From Aureimonas psammosilenae (GTDB taxonomy: Bacteria; Pseudomonadota; Alphaproteobacteria; Rhizobiales; Rhizobiaceae): DNA of 64,000 nucleotides. Location of the stretch: assembly GCF_009176975.1 (NCBI RefSeq), contig NZ_WEZG01000007.1:1-64000 (forward strand), given 5' to 3'. Shown in pieces: positions 51,758 to 61,108 of this stretch. Each line of letters begins with the position of its first letter. Position 1 is the first letter of the stretch. The translations under genes and the position numbers were made by a program. The notes below the pieces were generated by a model, which saw only the letters and a program-made list of their open reading frames with translations, ran no database searches and was not told the DNA's origin.

Positions 51758-54700
51758 CTAATCATCAGTATCGACCTGAATAGTCATCGACGAGTTGGAG
51801 GACCCAGCGTCAAAGTCGAGAAAAGAGGCAAGCGCCATGGCGTTGCGGACGCGCATCCGGGTCTGCTCGAAAGGTTCATTAATTGTCGAGCCAGTTAGAT
51901 GCGGAAGAGCCGATTCATATTGTCGACGGGCCGCGACGCGCGACACCGTACGACCGGCTTCGAGCCGGACCGCAAGCGCCTCTGGACAATCGCAACCTTC
52001 CCGTAGAATGCTGGAAAGCGTGGCTAGGACCGTTGGGATTTCAGGCTTATCGTCCGGCGAGATCGCCGCTAGACGATTGAGTAGCAGTCTGGCCGGCAAG
52101 CTGGCGACGAAAGCGAGGTCTGGAGCTACCCTCGTGGCGAAGTGACGGGCGGTAACGCAGAAGCCGAGCTTTGTAGGTCTTCCTTCGACAACCGCTTCAA
52201 TGTCGCAAAGGGGGCGACCGGACATCCAAATAGGAAGAATCTTGGCGATTAATTCAAGTGCCTGAACTGCACGCTCATCGTCGGTTGCAAGCTTCTTATA
52301 AGCATCGCCAAACAGTCCCTCTAAACCTTCTGGACGAACCAAATCCATGAGGCGTCGTGGGGTTTGCTGCACCCATGCAAGCAACGACACCATTATCTGT
52401 GGGGCGCTTCCAACAAGTGCGCCGCTATCTACGAGATGAAGCAAACTCTCCAAGAGTTCCGTTGACAATCCAGTTGAAGCAGCGGTTGCGCTTAACCAAC
52501 TGACTTCAAAGGCTGATGCTGCTGGTCGTGCTGCGACCGCTGCCGCTGTTCGTGAAAGAAGCCAAGCGGAGTCACCAGCCCTCGTTTTCGAATAGGCCAC
52601 AAAAGATCGCTTTAGCATGATTTCAGCTGGATCAGGCCCACCGTCAGCCTTCGCGACCGGGAGCCTTCCAAGTAGATATGCCGCCGAACCTGTCAAAGTG
52701 ATGCCGTTGTGAATATCGTCGAGCGCCGCCTCCATAGGATCCTCGATGACCAAACATTGGTCCGACTGCCCAAATATAGCCTGGAGGTCCATCCAATCCT
52801 TGCCAACGACGGACTTCGCCTGGTCAAAGCCAATGACGTGACTTGGAACTAGTAGAACAAAACCTTGGGAGCCCTCGCCAGCGCGTCCCGCGCGACCAGC
52901 CGCATTAAGTAACTCATGCGCTTCGAGCTGCTTCAGCTTGTCAGCTTTGGAGTCAAAGCGGCTATCACCGCAAATGATGACCACCTCGCTGGGAAGGTTC
53001 ATGCCTTGCGCAAGCGTCGATGTTGCAAACAGCGCGTAGATGCCGTCCTTCCGCTTAAAAAGACTTTCGTGAAGTTCTCTTTCGGTCGCAAGAAGCAATG
53101 CGTGATGACTGGCTGCGCCGGTTCTAACCTTTCCATCATCGTCAACGGTAAGATAACAATACTGGGGGCCACCCATTTCCTCGACAGCGAGTCTGCGCCA
53201 CGCCGCCTCTTCCTCGGTAAGAGTAACTTCCTGGGGTGTCAGATGCTCAACGAAATCCCGCACGCACTTAGTGCATGCGGTCGTGCTCTGAACAAACACT
53301 AGGGTTTTCATGCCAGCCCCAACGGAGCCTGACGCGATGGAAGTGCTCACCTCGTTGCCGTTGGGGGTAAGGTACCAACGGGCGCCGGTGCTAGCGCTCA
53401 AAAGCGTCGGGGACTCAATTAGAGCACGGAGTGTGTAATCCTCATGTTTGGTAGAATTCCAAGTCTGTCGCAAACCAAAGAAGCCGAAAGGGATAGCTGA
53501 CAGCCCGCGTTTCACAGCTGCTGGAACAGCCTTCTGACTAGGCTTCGCAACGCGTGCGGCCGTTAATCGACCACCGAGCTCATTGAGTCGACTCATATCG
53601 TAGACGACACAGCCTCGTGCTTGTCGCGTTGGCTTCCAGGCTAGGTCAAGGGCTAAACAGTCTCGGTTCGTAAGAGTTTTGAGCCAGCCGGATAATTCTG
53701 CGGTATTTTTCATCATCGCGGACAAGAGTAGTAAGTCCGCTTGAGGTGCAGCTTGGGTCAACTGCAGAAGGCATAGCATACTGTCTAAGCCGCGTCGGCT
53801 CCGGTCATCGGGGCGAGCGTGCATCAGGTGGCATTCGTCGAAAACGATAAGGCCAAGATCAACGAAGGCCTCCGGCTGCATAGATAACAACATCAAGCAG
53901 CGTTCAGGCGTAGTCACGACGATCTCAGGAAGCTCCAACTCCACCGAAATGGCTGCTTCGTCATCAATGTCTCCGATCACCGAAGCATCTCTGAATGTTC
54001 GTTGCAAAGCTTTTGCGGTCTGGGAGACTAAGGCATGAGTCGGCGCCAGGAAGACAATTTGCTTATTTTGGAGAAGGGCCGCGGCGATTTTCAGTTCCGA
54101 TAGAGTGGACTTCCCGGCGCCCGTTGGAAAGCTGATTGCTGCGGACTGTCCAGGTTCAAGAAAGCCTTTCTCGATTGCGACTCTATGGTTCTGCCACAAG
54201 AATGGACGGGACCTTACCATACGTCGTAATATTCCTGCCCAACCGGCGGGGTCAATTCCAGTAGGTGCAGGTAAATGAGCGAGAGCTGCTGCGCTCATAT
54301 CTTTCTCGGCGGATATTAACAAATTGGCGAGATGTAAGGGTCCCGAGAAGACGCTAAAAGCCGCGCGGCCATCGCCGAACGGATCAGTGATTTCGTCGAT
54401 GCACAATCTCTTGACGCGCTGAAATATATGGTGCGCGCCCGCTAGGCCATCAGCTCTCCGCGTATTGCGTAGTTGGCGGGCGAGAGCATGCACGCCGCTA
54501 AGTAAGAGATCAAGAAGGGCTTCTAAAGCCCGATCCTCGGGTGCTATGGCCACCGCCTCAGGAAGCGGATCCGAGATTATTTCAGCCAATCGCCCTTCTG
54601 CTAACTTTCTCAGCGCGACGAGCAGGGCGCGTTCTATTGGTCCAATGGAGACGTCGTCAAAAACGATCCTTTTTGCAGCTTCAGCCGCGTCCGGATACGC

Positions 54701-55081
54701 CTCAGCGATGAGGAATAAGAGTGATGCGCTAATCTCTGAACTAATACTTGTGATGCTAATCCGACTGGAAGATTGAGTTCCGACCCGAGCGAGCCGTCGA
54801 GCTTGGTGCGCCGAGGCGGCTACGAAGGCCGCAGCGGCTCTATTTTCTCGATCCGGCATTAAGGCCACGTAGATTTCGTGGGTCGCAGCCAATCGGGTCA
54901 GCAGTTTTAGGGTCTCTGTTACTTCAGTTCCTTCAGGGTCCGGCGACCCAGTACGCAATCGAATACGCGCAGCCACCACCGTTGCGAAGGCCTCGGTTAG
55001 TATTTGAGGCAGGGCCGTAAGATCAAGACCCTCCAGGGGTGGGGCTCTTTGGATAAGATCAATTGTTTCGGGGTCAAACAT
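51758..55081 (-). CDS. Large DEAD/DEAH-type (Ski2-like) helicase of a two-gene defence-like module
   Basis: The 1107-residue protein has an N-terminal unassigned helical region (1-290). The SF2 core follows: Walker A PTGAGKST (319-326), motif Ia LAPTHALVSQ, motif Ic VVTTPERCLMLL, motif II FDECH (414-418), and a late motif VI, LLNAAGRAGRAGEG. The C-terminal 330 residues are helical. The layout (COG1204/Ski2-like) is that of the helicase subunits of Hachiman (HamB) and AbpAB-type defence. It overlaps its partner gene by 8 bp on the same strand. Together with the island end and the integrase 63 bp beyond the partner gene, this argues for anti-phage cargo. Confidence 0.8.
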   Translation of the reverse strand: MFDPETIDLIQRAPPLEGLDLTALPQILTEAFATVVAARIRLRTGSPDPEGTEVTETLKLLTRLAATHEIYVALMPDRENRAAAAFVAASAHQARRLARVGTQSSSRISITSISSEISASLLFLIAEAYPDAAEAAKRIVFDDVSIGPIERALLVALRKLAEGRLAEIISDPLPEAVAIAPEDRALEALLDLLLSGVHALARQLRNTRRADGLAGAHHIFQRVKRLCIDEITDPFGDGRAAFSVFSGPLHLANLLISAEKDMSAAALAHLPAPTGIDPAGWAGILRRMVRSRPFLWQNHRVAIEKGFLEPGQSAAISFPTGAGKSTLSELKIAAALLQNKQIVFLAPTHALVSQTAKALQRTFRDASVIGDIDDEAAISVELELPEIVVTTPERCLMLLSMQPEAFVDLGLIVFDECHLMHARPDDRSRRGLDSMLCLLQLTQAAPQADLLLLSAMMKNTAELSGWLKTLTNRDCLALDLAWKPTRQARGCVVYDMSRLNELGGRLTAARVAKPSQKAVPAAVKRGLSAIPFGFFGLRQTWNSTKHEDYTLRALIESPTLLSASTGARWYLTPNGNEVSTSIASGSVGAGMKTLVFVQSTTACTKCVRDFVEHLTPQEVTLTEEEAAWRRLAVEEMGGPQYCYLTVDDDGKVRTGAASHHALLLATERELHESLFKRKDGIYALFATSTLAQGMNLPSEVVIICGDSRFDSKADKLKQLEAHELLNAAGRAGRAGEGSQGFVLLVPSHVIGFDQAKSVVGKDWMDLQAIFGQSDQCLVIEDPMEAALDDIHNGITLTGSAAYLLGRLPVAKADGGPDPAEIMLKRSFVAYSKTRAGDSAWLLSRTAAAVAARPAASAFEVSWLSATAASTGLSTELLESLLHLVDSGALVGSAPQIMVSLLAWVQQTPRRLMDLVRPEGLEGLFGDAYKKLATDDERAVQALELIAKILPIWMSGRPLCDIEAVVEGRPTKLGFCVTARHFATRVAPDLAFVASLPARLLLNRLAAISPDDKPEIPTVLATLSSILREGCDCPEALAVRLEAGRTVSRVAARRQYESALPHLTGSTINEPFEQTRMRVRNAMALASFLDFDAGSSNSSMTIQVDTDD

Positions 55082-55916
55082 GGTCGGGCATATTGAAGAT
55101 TTTGACGATCACGAGGTTTGCGAAAGCATCCATCCATGGCCTTAGGTCTGGAACATGCATTGTTTCAGCGTGACGCCGACTTGTGTCGCCTGGGGCGCAG
55201 CTATCGAAATCCTTGAAAAGGGCCATGCGCGCTTCAACGGCAGCATGCGACTTATCAACCGTGATCGCTACCCGATACCGCCGCGCTTCCTTCCAGGCTA
55301 TCTCCTCAACCGCCGCATCAACATCTAAGTCTGGGAAAGACCTCATTTGGGTTTCCAAAAGCGCGCTGACCTCCTGCCCCAGTTCGTTGCTGCGCTCCCC
55401 TTGTTCCAAACGTGCGATGCCCGGCCATACATCCTCACGGATTGTGGCGCGGGGGTTTTCAGTCGCCTTATCCTCGAAGACAACGACCGCGATGACCTGG
55501 CCTTTCTCGCCCAATTCCAGTTTCAGACCATCGAAGCCTTTATGAGCTCTAATTAAGTGCGGCGCCCTGATCGCGACTCCACTGTTCTGGTGAGCTGCAA
55601 TCCACGAAACCGCCTGGAACATCCATCCATCGCGGTGCCAAGGCTTCTCATCAACCTTGAGCGATAGGAGAGCTACGGCATCTTTCTTCGCTGCTTGAGT
55701 TACTCTGACCGCCGGCGCATCTGCCCCGAGCAGAATTTTGCTAACGTGCCTGTACTGACCGACGGCAATCCGTGCTACCTGCTCGGCTAATGCATGCTGA
55801 TCAACTACGATCCATTCCGAACCTTCGCAAAGGTTAGGTGCGGTTGCCTTCTGAAGTGTCAACATTACTCGGTAGCCGTCATGCCGGAACTGATCATCAG
55901 TTACACCAACAACCAA
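55074..55916 (-). CDS. HamA/DUF1837-like putative nuclease partner of the helicase
   Basis: The 280-residue protein is first in the pair and overlaps the helicase start by 8 bp. The candidate catalytic set D129 (GFDGLKLEL) and E148-D-K150 (VVVFEDKATENP) matches the D-x(n)-E-x-K layout of PD-(D/E)xK nucleases. Its place in front of a helicase is that of HamA in Hachiman or AbpA in AbpAB. No signal peptide or membrane segment is present. The match to DUF1837 is judged from layout only, and conservation elsewhere is weak. A standalone subfamily is possible. Confidence 0.6.
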   Translation of the reverse strand: MVVGVTDDQFRHDGYRVMLTLQKATAPNLCEGSEWIVVDQHALAEQVARIAVGQYRHVSKILLGADAPAVRVTQAAKKDAVALLSLKVDEKPWHRDGWMFQAVSWIAAHQNSGVAIRAPHLIRAHKGFDGLKLELGEKGQVIAVVVFEDKATENPRATIREDVWPGIARLEQGERSNELGQEVSALLETQMRSFPDLDVDAAVEEIAWKEARRYRVAITVDKSHAAVEARMALFKDFDSCAPGDTSRRHAETMHVPDLRPWMDAFANLVIVKIFNMPDHV

Positions 55917-55979
55917 TAGGGTAAGAGCAGTTCGTGGTGGTGAAGCCTACATCTTAGCATCCTTCTCAGCCCGGTCGAA

Positions 55980-57617
55980 CTAGATAGCGAACCTTGGTAG
56001 CTTACCGATAGCTGCTGCTTTCGCCCGAAGGGTGACATCGCCGTAATGGTCGGCGACCGAGCGGCCGGCATGGCCCTGGATCGCGTTGTAGACCCGGGCC
56101 TCGATCTCGGCGTCGATGCACATCGTGGTGAACAGGTGCCGCCAGCCATGGTTCGGGGCAACCATTGGGTCCGGCACGATGGGCCTTACGAACTCACGCA
56201 TCCGGTTGAGAAGGCCGGCGAGGGGCCCGAGAACGTCGCCATCCTCGGCAGGGATCAGGAATAGCGGCCCGTTCGCGCTCGCCTTTACGAAGTCCGGGAA
56301 GCCGAGTTCGATCAGTTGAGGGTGAAGGACGACATCGCGGGCCTGGTTGGTTTTCACCGTGCCGGCCTCAGGCGTAATGCGCATCACCCAGAATTCGCCT
56401 TCCTGCCGAACGTCCTGGCGTCGCATTTGGCCGATCTCGCCAACTCGAGCGCCGCTGAAGGCGCATAGCCAAGGAATCCATCGCTTCGCCGCCGCCGTGC
56501 AGGCCTGTTCCCTTGGGCCGGCTTGGTAAGCGAGGGCGGCCGACAGGATGGCGTGCGCTTCGACTTCGATGAACCCCTTCGGCCGAACCTGCGCTTTCTT
56601 ACCAACCTTGATCGTCAGGCCGGTCGCTGGGTTCACTGGCAGCTTCCGGTTCATCACCGCCCAACTGAACAGTGTCTTCAAGGCCGAGAGGTCGCTATCC
56701 TTCACGGTTTTGGCGCTCGGGATCTTGCCGGTCCGTTTCGAGGGCGTGCTGAGTCGGTGGTCCTTGAAGGCGACCACATCGTCGGCCGTGATGCGAGCGG
56801 CATCGTCGTGCTTCAGGAAGGCGACGAAGCCCTTGACGGTGTTCTGGTAGGATTCGTGGGTGGATGGCTTGCGGCCGGCCGCCTGCGCTTCGCGCCACCA
56901 TGCCTCGAACAAGCCCGTCATGGTCAGCGCGGAAGCCTTTTTCGATGCCGACGCCGAGCGTTTCGAGGAGGAGGCCGCTCGGGTGTCGGTGATCCGCAAC
57001 GGGTTCGCTGCAACCTCGCCCGCGAGCGCCGGGACCTCTTCGGGAGTAAGCCGCCCTTGCGATAGGTCGGCGAGCGTCAGACTGGCACGCTGGAAGGCGG
57101 CCCCGATGGCCTTCGCGAGCTTAATTCGGCTGTAGCTGTCCACCTTCAGCCCATGGTGGGCGAGACAGTTGTCGGCTTGGACGAAGCAGAACCGCTGCAT
57201 GGTTTGAACGAACAGGTCATCGGGCGCGAGCGTCTTGCCATCGCCCGGCAGCCCGTCCGACAGGCCCTTGGTCCAAAGCCGACGATAGAGTCCCAGGTGC
57301 CATGTGAACTGCTCGCTCGGCTCCTCCCCGTGCATCCTCAGCCAAGCGTCGTGCGCCGCCACGGCCAGCGTATGACATTCGCGTTCCGTCAGGGATCGCT
57401 CGCCGGCCCTGAGGTTTGCCCAGCGGCTTTCGACCTCGGCTGAAGCCTTGGCGTAGCGAACGCGCGCTTCGGCAGCGTCCTTGGTGGCAAGCGTGATCAG
57501 TTCCTCGCGCTTGCCGACAAGGGCGCGCAAGTCGTTCGGCACGGCGCGCCGAAACCAAAAAACGCCGGTCTTAGGATGGGGCCAGGGTTGAGCCATTCGC
57601 AGGGCCATTTGTATCAC
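55980..57617 (-). CDS. Tyrosine-type integrase of the 52.5 kb island
   Basis: The 545-residue protein is a relative of the integrase at 3497-5128. It has the core-binding domain (RKPSTHESYQNTVKGFVAFL near 249), Arg in GARVGEIGQMRRQDV, the H-x-x-R block in NHGWRHLFT, and Tyr in GHAGRSVADHYGDV. The start (Met1, Met4 or Met8) lies about 76 bp from the 3' end of tRNA-Phe (57694), the usual place for an island integrase. It should catalyse integration and excision at the 17-bp repeat 5215-5231/57694-57710. Confidence 0.95.
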   Translation of the reverse strand: MIQMALRMAQPWPHPKTGVFWFRRAVPNDLRALVGKREELITLATKDAAEARVRYAKASAEVESRWANLRAGERSLTERECHTLAVAAHDAWLRMHGEEPSEQFTWHLGLYRRLWTKGLSDGLPGDGKTLAPDDLFVQTMQRFCFVQADNCLAHHGLKVDSYSRIKLAKAIGAAFQRASLTLADLSQGRLTPEEVPALAGEVAANPLRITDTRAASSSKRSASASKKASALTMTGLFEAWWREAQAAGRKPSTHESYQNTVKGFVAFLKHDDAARITADDVVAFKDHRLSTPSKRTGKIPSAKTVKDSDLSALKTLFSWAVMNRKLPVNPATGLTIKVGKKAQVRPKGFIEVEAHAILSAALAYQAGPREQACTAAAKRWIPWLCAFSGARVGEIGQMRRQDVRQEGEFWVMRITPEAGTVKTNQARDVVLHPQLIELGFPDFVKASANGPLFLIPAEDGDVLGPLAGLLNRMREFVRPIVPDPMVAPNHGWRHLFTTMCIDAEIEARVYNAIQGHAGRSVADHYGDVTLRAKAAAIGKLPRFAI

Positions 57618-57693
57618 CCGTTTGTATCAACGGGCTGCCCGTAAGTCGATGATTTAGCTCAACCCTTTGACTTCACAGCACGAACCGGAAGGG

Positions 57694-57710
57694 TGGTGCC
57701 CAGGGACGGA
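57694..57710 (+). repeat. Attachment-site core in the 3' end of tRNA-Phe
   Basis: TGGTGCCCAGGGACGGA is identical to 5215-5231. On the minus strand it is the last 17 nt of the tRNA, including CCA, so insertion keeps the tRNA intact. Confidence 0.88.
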
Positions 57711-57769
57711 GTCGAACCGCCGACACTGCGATTTTCAGTCGCATGCTCTACCAACTGAGCTACCTGGGC
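57694..57769 (-). tRNA. tRNA-Phe (anticodon GAA)
   Basis: The 76-nt cloverleaf on the minus strand has acceptor stem GCCCAGG/CCTGGGC, D-arm with AGCTCAGTTGGTAGAGC, anticodon loop CTGAAAA (GAA), T-arm GGTTCGACTCC, discriminator A and encoded CCA. It hosts two successive integrations to its left. Confidence 0.97.
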
Positions 57770-57976
57770 CCGGCGGCACCCCTTTTGTCGGGGAGCGTCG
57801 CAAGGTGGGTGCCTTATATGAAGAAGCTTTTTGGCTGTCCAGCCCCTTTTCGGGCGATGGAACGACATTGAGCGGTTGGGCGGCTCGAGGATGTCGCAGG
57901 CTTGAGCGGACCTTGCGCAATCGTCGCGCGCCGCCTTGCGTTGGCCGTTGTCCTATGCAAAAAGGCCGCCACGAAA

Positions 57977-58051
57977 GCTGCGGTAGCTCAGTGGTAGAGC
58001 ACTCCATTGGTAATGGAGAGGTCGAGAGTTCAATCCTCTCTCGCAGCACCA
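57977..58051 (+). tRNA. tRNA-Thr (anticodon GGT)
   Basis: The 75-nt cloverleaf has acceptor stem GCTGCGG/TCGCAGC, D-arm AGCTCAGTGGTAGAGC, anticodon loop TTGGTAA (GGT), T-arm AGTTCAATCCT, discriminator A and encoded CCA. The prophage integrase begins 95 bp after it. Confidence 0.97.
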
Positions 58052-58145
58052 TCGTATCCCGCTGAAATTGCTGGAAGCCCTTGTGTAGCAGGGGATTTGC
58101 TACCAGAATCCCTACCAATCGCACTACCAAAGCGGCGGCAGGGAA

Positions 58146-59771
58146 ATGGCGAACAGGCTTCCATACGAGAAGACGATAGGCGGCGCGATCTACGTCCGGC
58201 TTGTGATCCCGCCCGCGCTTCAGCCCTTCGCCAACAATCAGAAAAATATCTATCGTCCGATCGGCGCCACGCGGCAGGAAGCCAAGCGCAACCATGCCCG
58301 CGCCCTGGCGTCGGCTCAAGACGAGATGGACGCAATCAAGCGCCGGAAGGCGGAAGCCGAAGGCGCCCAAATCATGCGCGTCTCGCGGCGCTATGCTGAA
58401 ATGACGCCCGACCAGATGGCGCGCGAACACTACTGCTCCCGGCTGGCGTTTGATGACGAACTTCGCAACGATCCGCGCTATGCGGCAAGTCCGATCGATG
58501 ACGAGCTTGTTGAGATCGTCCGCGACATCAAAGCGGGACGCGGCACGGATGCCGAGATCGCGCAGGCGCTAGGCGGCGCTCTCGCTCGCTTCCGGGCGCG
58601 TGGCAATACCGATGCCGAGCCGCAAACTGCCAAATGGCGCGAGATCGCGAGAACCGTCGCTTTCGCTGAATATGAAGCACTCTCGCGCGTTGCCGAGCGC
58701 GACGAAGGGGATTTCAGTGGTAAGCCGGAAATGCCGGCTCTTCTCGTTGACGAGTCGGACCCGGTTCCGGCCGTTCCGCTTATGAAACTCTTCGATAGCT
58801 ACTTCCTTGAGCTTGCCGCATCCGGCCGTGGCGCCGAAGCCAAACGGCGCTGGAAGCCTGTCATGGAGCATCTGATTAAGTTCCTTCAGCATGACGACGC
58901 GCGTCGCGTGACGCGGGCTGACGTGCTTCGGTGGAAGGACGATCTCTTGACGCGGCTCGCGCCGAAGACCGTTCGGGACTCAAACCTCGCGGCGCTTAAG
59001 GCCGTCCTGCAATGGGCGAAGGATAACGATCGGATCGCCGACAACCCGGCCGCTGACGTGAAGGTTCGCGTGACTGAAAAGCCGCAGGAACGTGAGAAGG
59101 GTTTCACGGATGCCGAGGCCGTTGCGATCCTCACAGCCGTTGATGCCTACCAGCCCAAGCATTCCGATAATCCGCAGACTCGCGAAGGCGCCGAACTCAC
59201 AGCGGCGAAACGTTGGATGCCTTGGCTCTCGGCTTTCACAGGCGCCCGACCCGCTGAACTGGCACAGCTTCGCGGGCAAGACGTTCAAGAACGCGACGGC
59301 ATTTCGTTCCTTCGCCTGACGCCCGCCGCTGGCTCCGTGAAGAGCGGCCAATACCGGGACGTTCCCCTTCACCCACAACTCATTGAGCGCGGCTTTTTGG
59401 AATTTGCCAAGGCGGCAGGGGAGGGGCCTTTGTTCTTCAAGATCAGAACGAAGAAGGATGCTTCCGGGGCGCGTTCGATCACTAATCCATTCACCGCGAG
59501 CAAGACCGTTTCCGGCCGCGTATCGGAATGGCTCCGCACCTTGCCGGCTATGCCTTCCGAGATGGAGCCGCAATATGCTTGGCGTCACCGCTTCAAGACG
59601 CTTGGCGACGATCTCGACATCAAAGCGCGCGTCGTGGATGCCATCCAGGGCCACGCGCCCCGCACGGCTGGCGAAACCTATGGCGACGTTTCGTTGAAGG
59701 CTCGCAAAGCCGCGATCGATCGCATTCCCCGCATAGAGATCGGGAACGCCTCGCAAGACAACGAAAAATAA
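58146..59771 (+). CDS. Tyrosine-type integrase of the prophage
   Basis: The 541-residue protein has an N-terminal DUF6538-like/arm-binding start (LPYEKTIGGAIYVRLVIP), a core-binding domain (RRWKPVMEHLIKFLQHDDAR near 241), and catalytic Arg in GARPAELAQLRGQDV. The H-R block is in YAWRHRFKT, and the Tyr nucleophile in GHAPRTAGETYGDV. ATG 58146. It lies 95 bp past the CCA of tRNA-Thr, reading away from it, so the attachment site should be in the tRNA-Thr 3' end. The other phage end is outside the window. It shares the C-terminal layout with the two island integrases. Confidence 0.93.
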   Translation: MANRLPYEKTIGGAIYVRLVIPPALQPFANNQKNIYRPIGATRQEAKRNHARALASAQDEMDAIKRRKAEAEGAQIMRVSRRYAEMTPDQMAREHYCSRLAFDDELRNDPRYAASPIDDELVEIVRDIKAGRGTDAEIAQALGGALARFRARGNTDAEPQTAKWREIARTVAFAEYEALSRVAERDEGDFSGKPEMPALLVDESDPVPAVPLMKLFDSYFLELAASGRGAEAKRRWKPVMEHLIKFLQHDDARRVTRADVLRWKDDLLTRLAPKTVRDSNLAALKAVLQWAKDNDRIADNPAADVKVRVTEKPQEREKGFTDAEAVAILTAVDAYQPKHSDNPQTREGAELTAAKRWMPWLSAFTGARPAELAQLRGQDVQERDGISFLRLTPAAGSVKSGQYRDVPLHPQLIERGFLEFAKAAGEGPLFFKIRTKKDASGARSITNPFTASKTVSGRVSEWLRTLPAMPSEMEPQYAWRHRFKTLGDDLDIKARVVDAIQGHAPRTAGETYGDVSLKARKAAIDRIPRIEIGNASQDNEK

Positions 59772-59854
59772 ATCTCGACGCACGTCGATTTTTGTTGCAG
59801 CCGTCGAATCGCATATGAGACAATAATCTCAAGTCAACGATTTGAGAACTAGAG

Positions 59855-61108
59855 TTGTCGTCTCGCCATCGAAAAGCAAAACAGCGAAAGATTGCCTCGT
59901 CTACCGAGGTTAAGAGCGATGTCGCGCCTTTTGATAATTGGGGTCTTGGTGACTTTCTCTTGAAGAACACTGGCGCGGGCGTTGCAATCACGCCCGAAAG
60001 CGCCATGCGCGTTCCTGCCGTCAACGCTGCCGTCTCGCTAATCTCTACGACGCTCGGCACCCTGCCGCCGAAACTCTATCGTCGCGTCGATAGCCATAAG
60101 GAGATTGCGGACGATCACCCGGCGCACGGCCTTATCCATCGTCGTGCGAACTCCTGGACGAGTGCCGGCAAGCTTCGGGCGCAATTGACGCTCGACGCCT
60201 TGCTTCACGGCAACGGATACGCCGTCGCCAACCGGACGAGCGAAGGCCGCGTTGCCGAGTTCTTTCACGTTCCCCCCACGGCAATGTCCGTCGAGATCGA
60301 TGCTTATGGGGAGCCGACCTACAAGCTGTCGCAAACGGGCGGCGTTCGCCGTCTCTCTTATCGCGACGTTCTGCATATCCCGGCACTTACGTCCTTCGAC
60401 GGCATCGCCGGCCGCGCGCCGATCACGCTTGCCCGCGAAGCCATCGCCCTGGCGCTCGTCATGGAAGAGCATGGTTCCAAGCTCTTCAAGGATGGCGCCC
60501 GCCCTTCAACGGTTATCAGCTACCCGGCTGAAGCCTCGAAGGCGGATGGACAGGATAAGACGGGCAACACCGCTCGGCGCAAGCTTATTGAAGCGGCGCG
60601 GGCCGGCATGGCTGGCGTCGATAATTCCGGCAAGCTCGCCATCATCTTCGACGGCGCCACGGTAACGCCCTTCGCCTTCTCTTCGGTTGACGCGCAGTTC
60701 CTGGAACTTCGCCGCTTCGCGATTGACGAGATCGCCCGCGCCTTCCGCGTTCCGCCGACCATGCTCTTCGAGCTTGGGCGCGGCACCTGGGGCAACACCG
60801 AACAAATGGGCGCGCAGTTCGTCAGCTACACCCTTCTGCCGTGGATCGAAGCTTGGACCGACGCTTACAGCCGCGTTCTCTTTGACGAGAACGACGACGA
60901 TCTCTCGATTGAGTTCGTCGTGGACGATCTTCTCCGGGCGGATACGGCAACCCGGTTCGAAGCCTACAGCAAGGCGATTGCCTCGCGCGTTCTGAATCCG
61001 AATGAAGTCCGCGCCCTCGAAAACCGCCCGCCCTACGAAGGCGGGGAACATTTCGTGAACCCCAACACTACGACCGCCGCGACCGTGCCGGCGAAGGAAG
61101 CCGCATGA
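59855..61108 (+). CDS. HK97-family phage portal protein
   Basis: The 417-residue protein has the portal signature throughout: AVNAAVSLISTTLGTLPPKL near 50, HPAHGLIHRRANSWTSAG, DALLHGNGYAVANRTSEGRV, then the wing and stem part with VDAQFLELRRFAIDEIARAF and RVPPTMLFELGRGTWGNTEQ. FVSYTLLPWIEAWTDAYSRVL comes near the end. Twelve copies should form the DNA-entry ring of the capsid. TTG 59855 is the longest start; the N-terminal 25 residues are basic. It overlaps the next gene by 4 bp (ATGA). A terminase gene does not stand between integrase and portal, so packaging genes may have been lost or lie elsewhere. Confidence 0.93.
   Translation: MSSRHRKAKQRKIASSTEVKSDVAPFDNWGLGDFLLKNTGAGVAITPESAMRVPAVNAAVSLISTTLGTLPPKLYRRVDSHKEIADDHPAHGLIHRRANSWTSAGKLRAQLTLDALLHGNGYAVANRTSEGRVAEFFHVPPTAMSVEIDAYGEPTYKLSQTGGVRRLSYRDVLHIPALTSFDGIAGRAPITLAREAIALALVMEEHGSKLFKDGARPSTVISYPAEASKADGQDKTGNTARRKLIEAARAGMAGVDNSGKLAIIFDGATVTPFAFSSVDAQFLELRRFAIDEIARAFRVPPTMLFELGRGTWGNTEQMGAQFVSYTLLPWIEAWTDAYSRVLFDENDDDLSIEFVVDDLLRADTATRFEAYSKAIASRVLNPNEVRALENRPPYEGGEHFVNPNTTTAATVPAKEAA

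Noticed and set aside
57667-58065. 132-codon plus-strand frame across both tRNAs
   Set aside because: It starts inside the reverse complement of tRNA-Phe and reads through tRNA-Thr; the peptide (CPGTESNRRHCDFQSHALPTE) is the well-known artefact of translating tRNA-Phe backwards.
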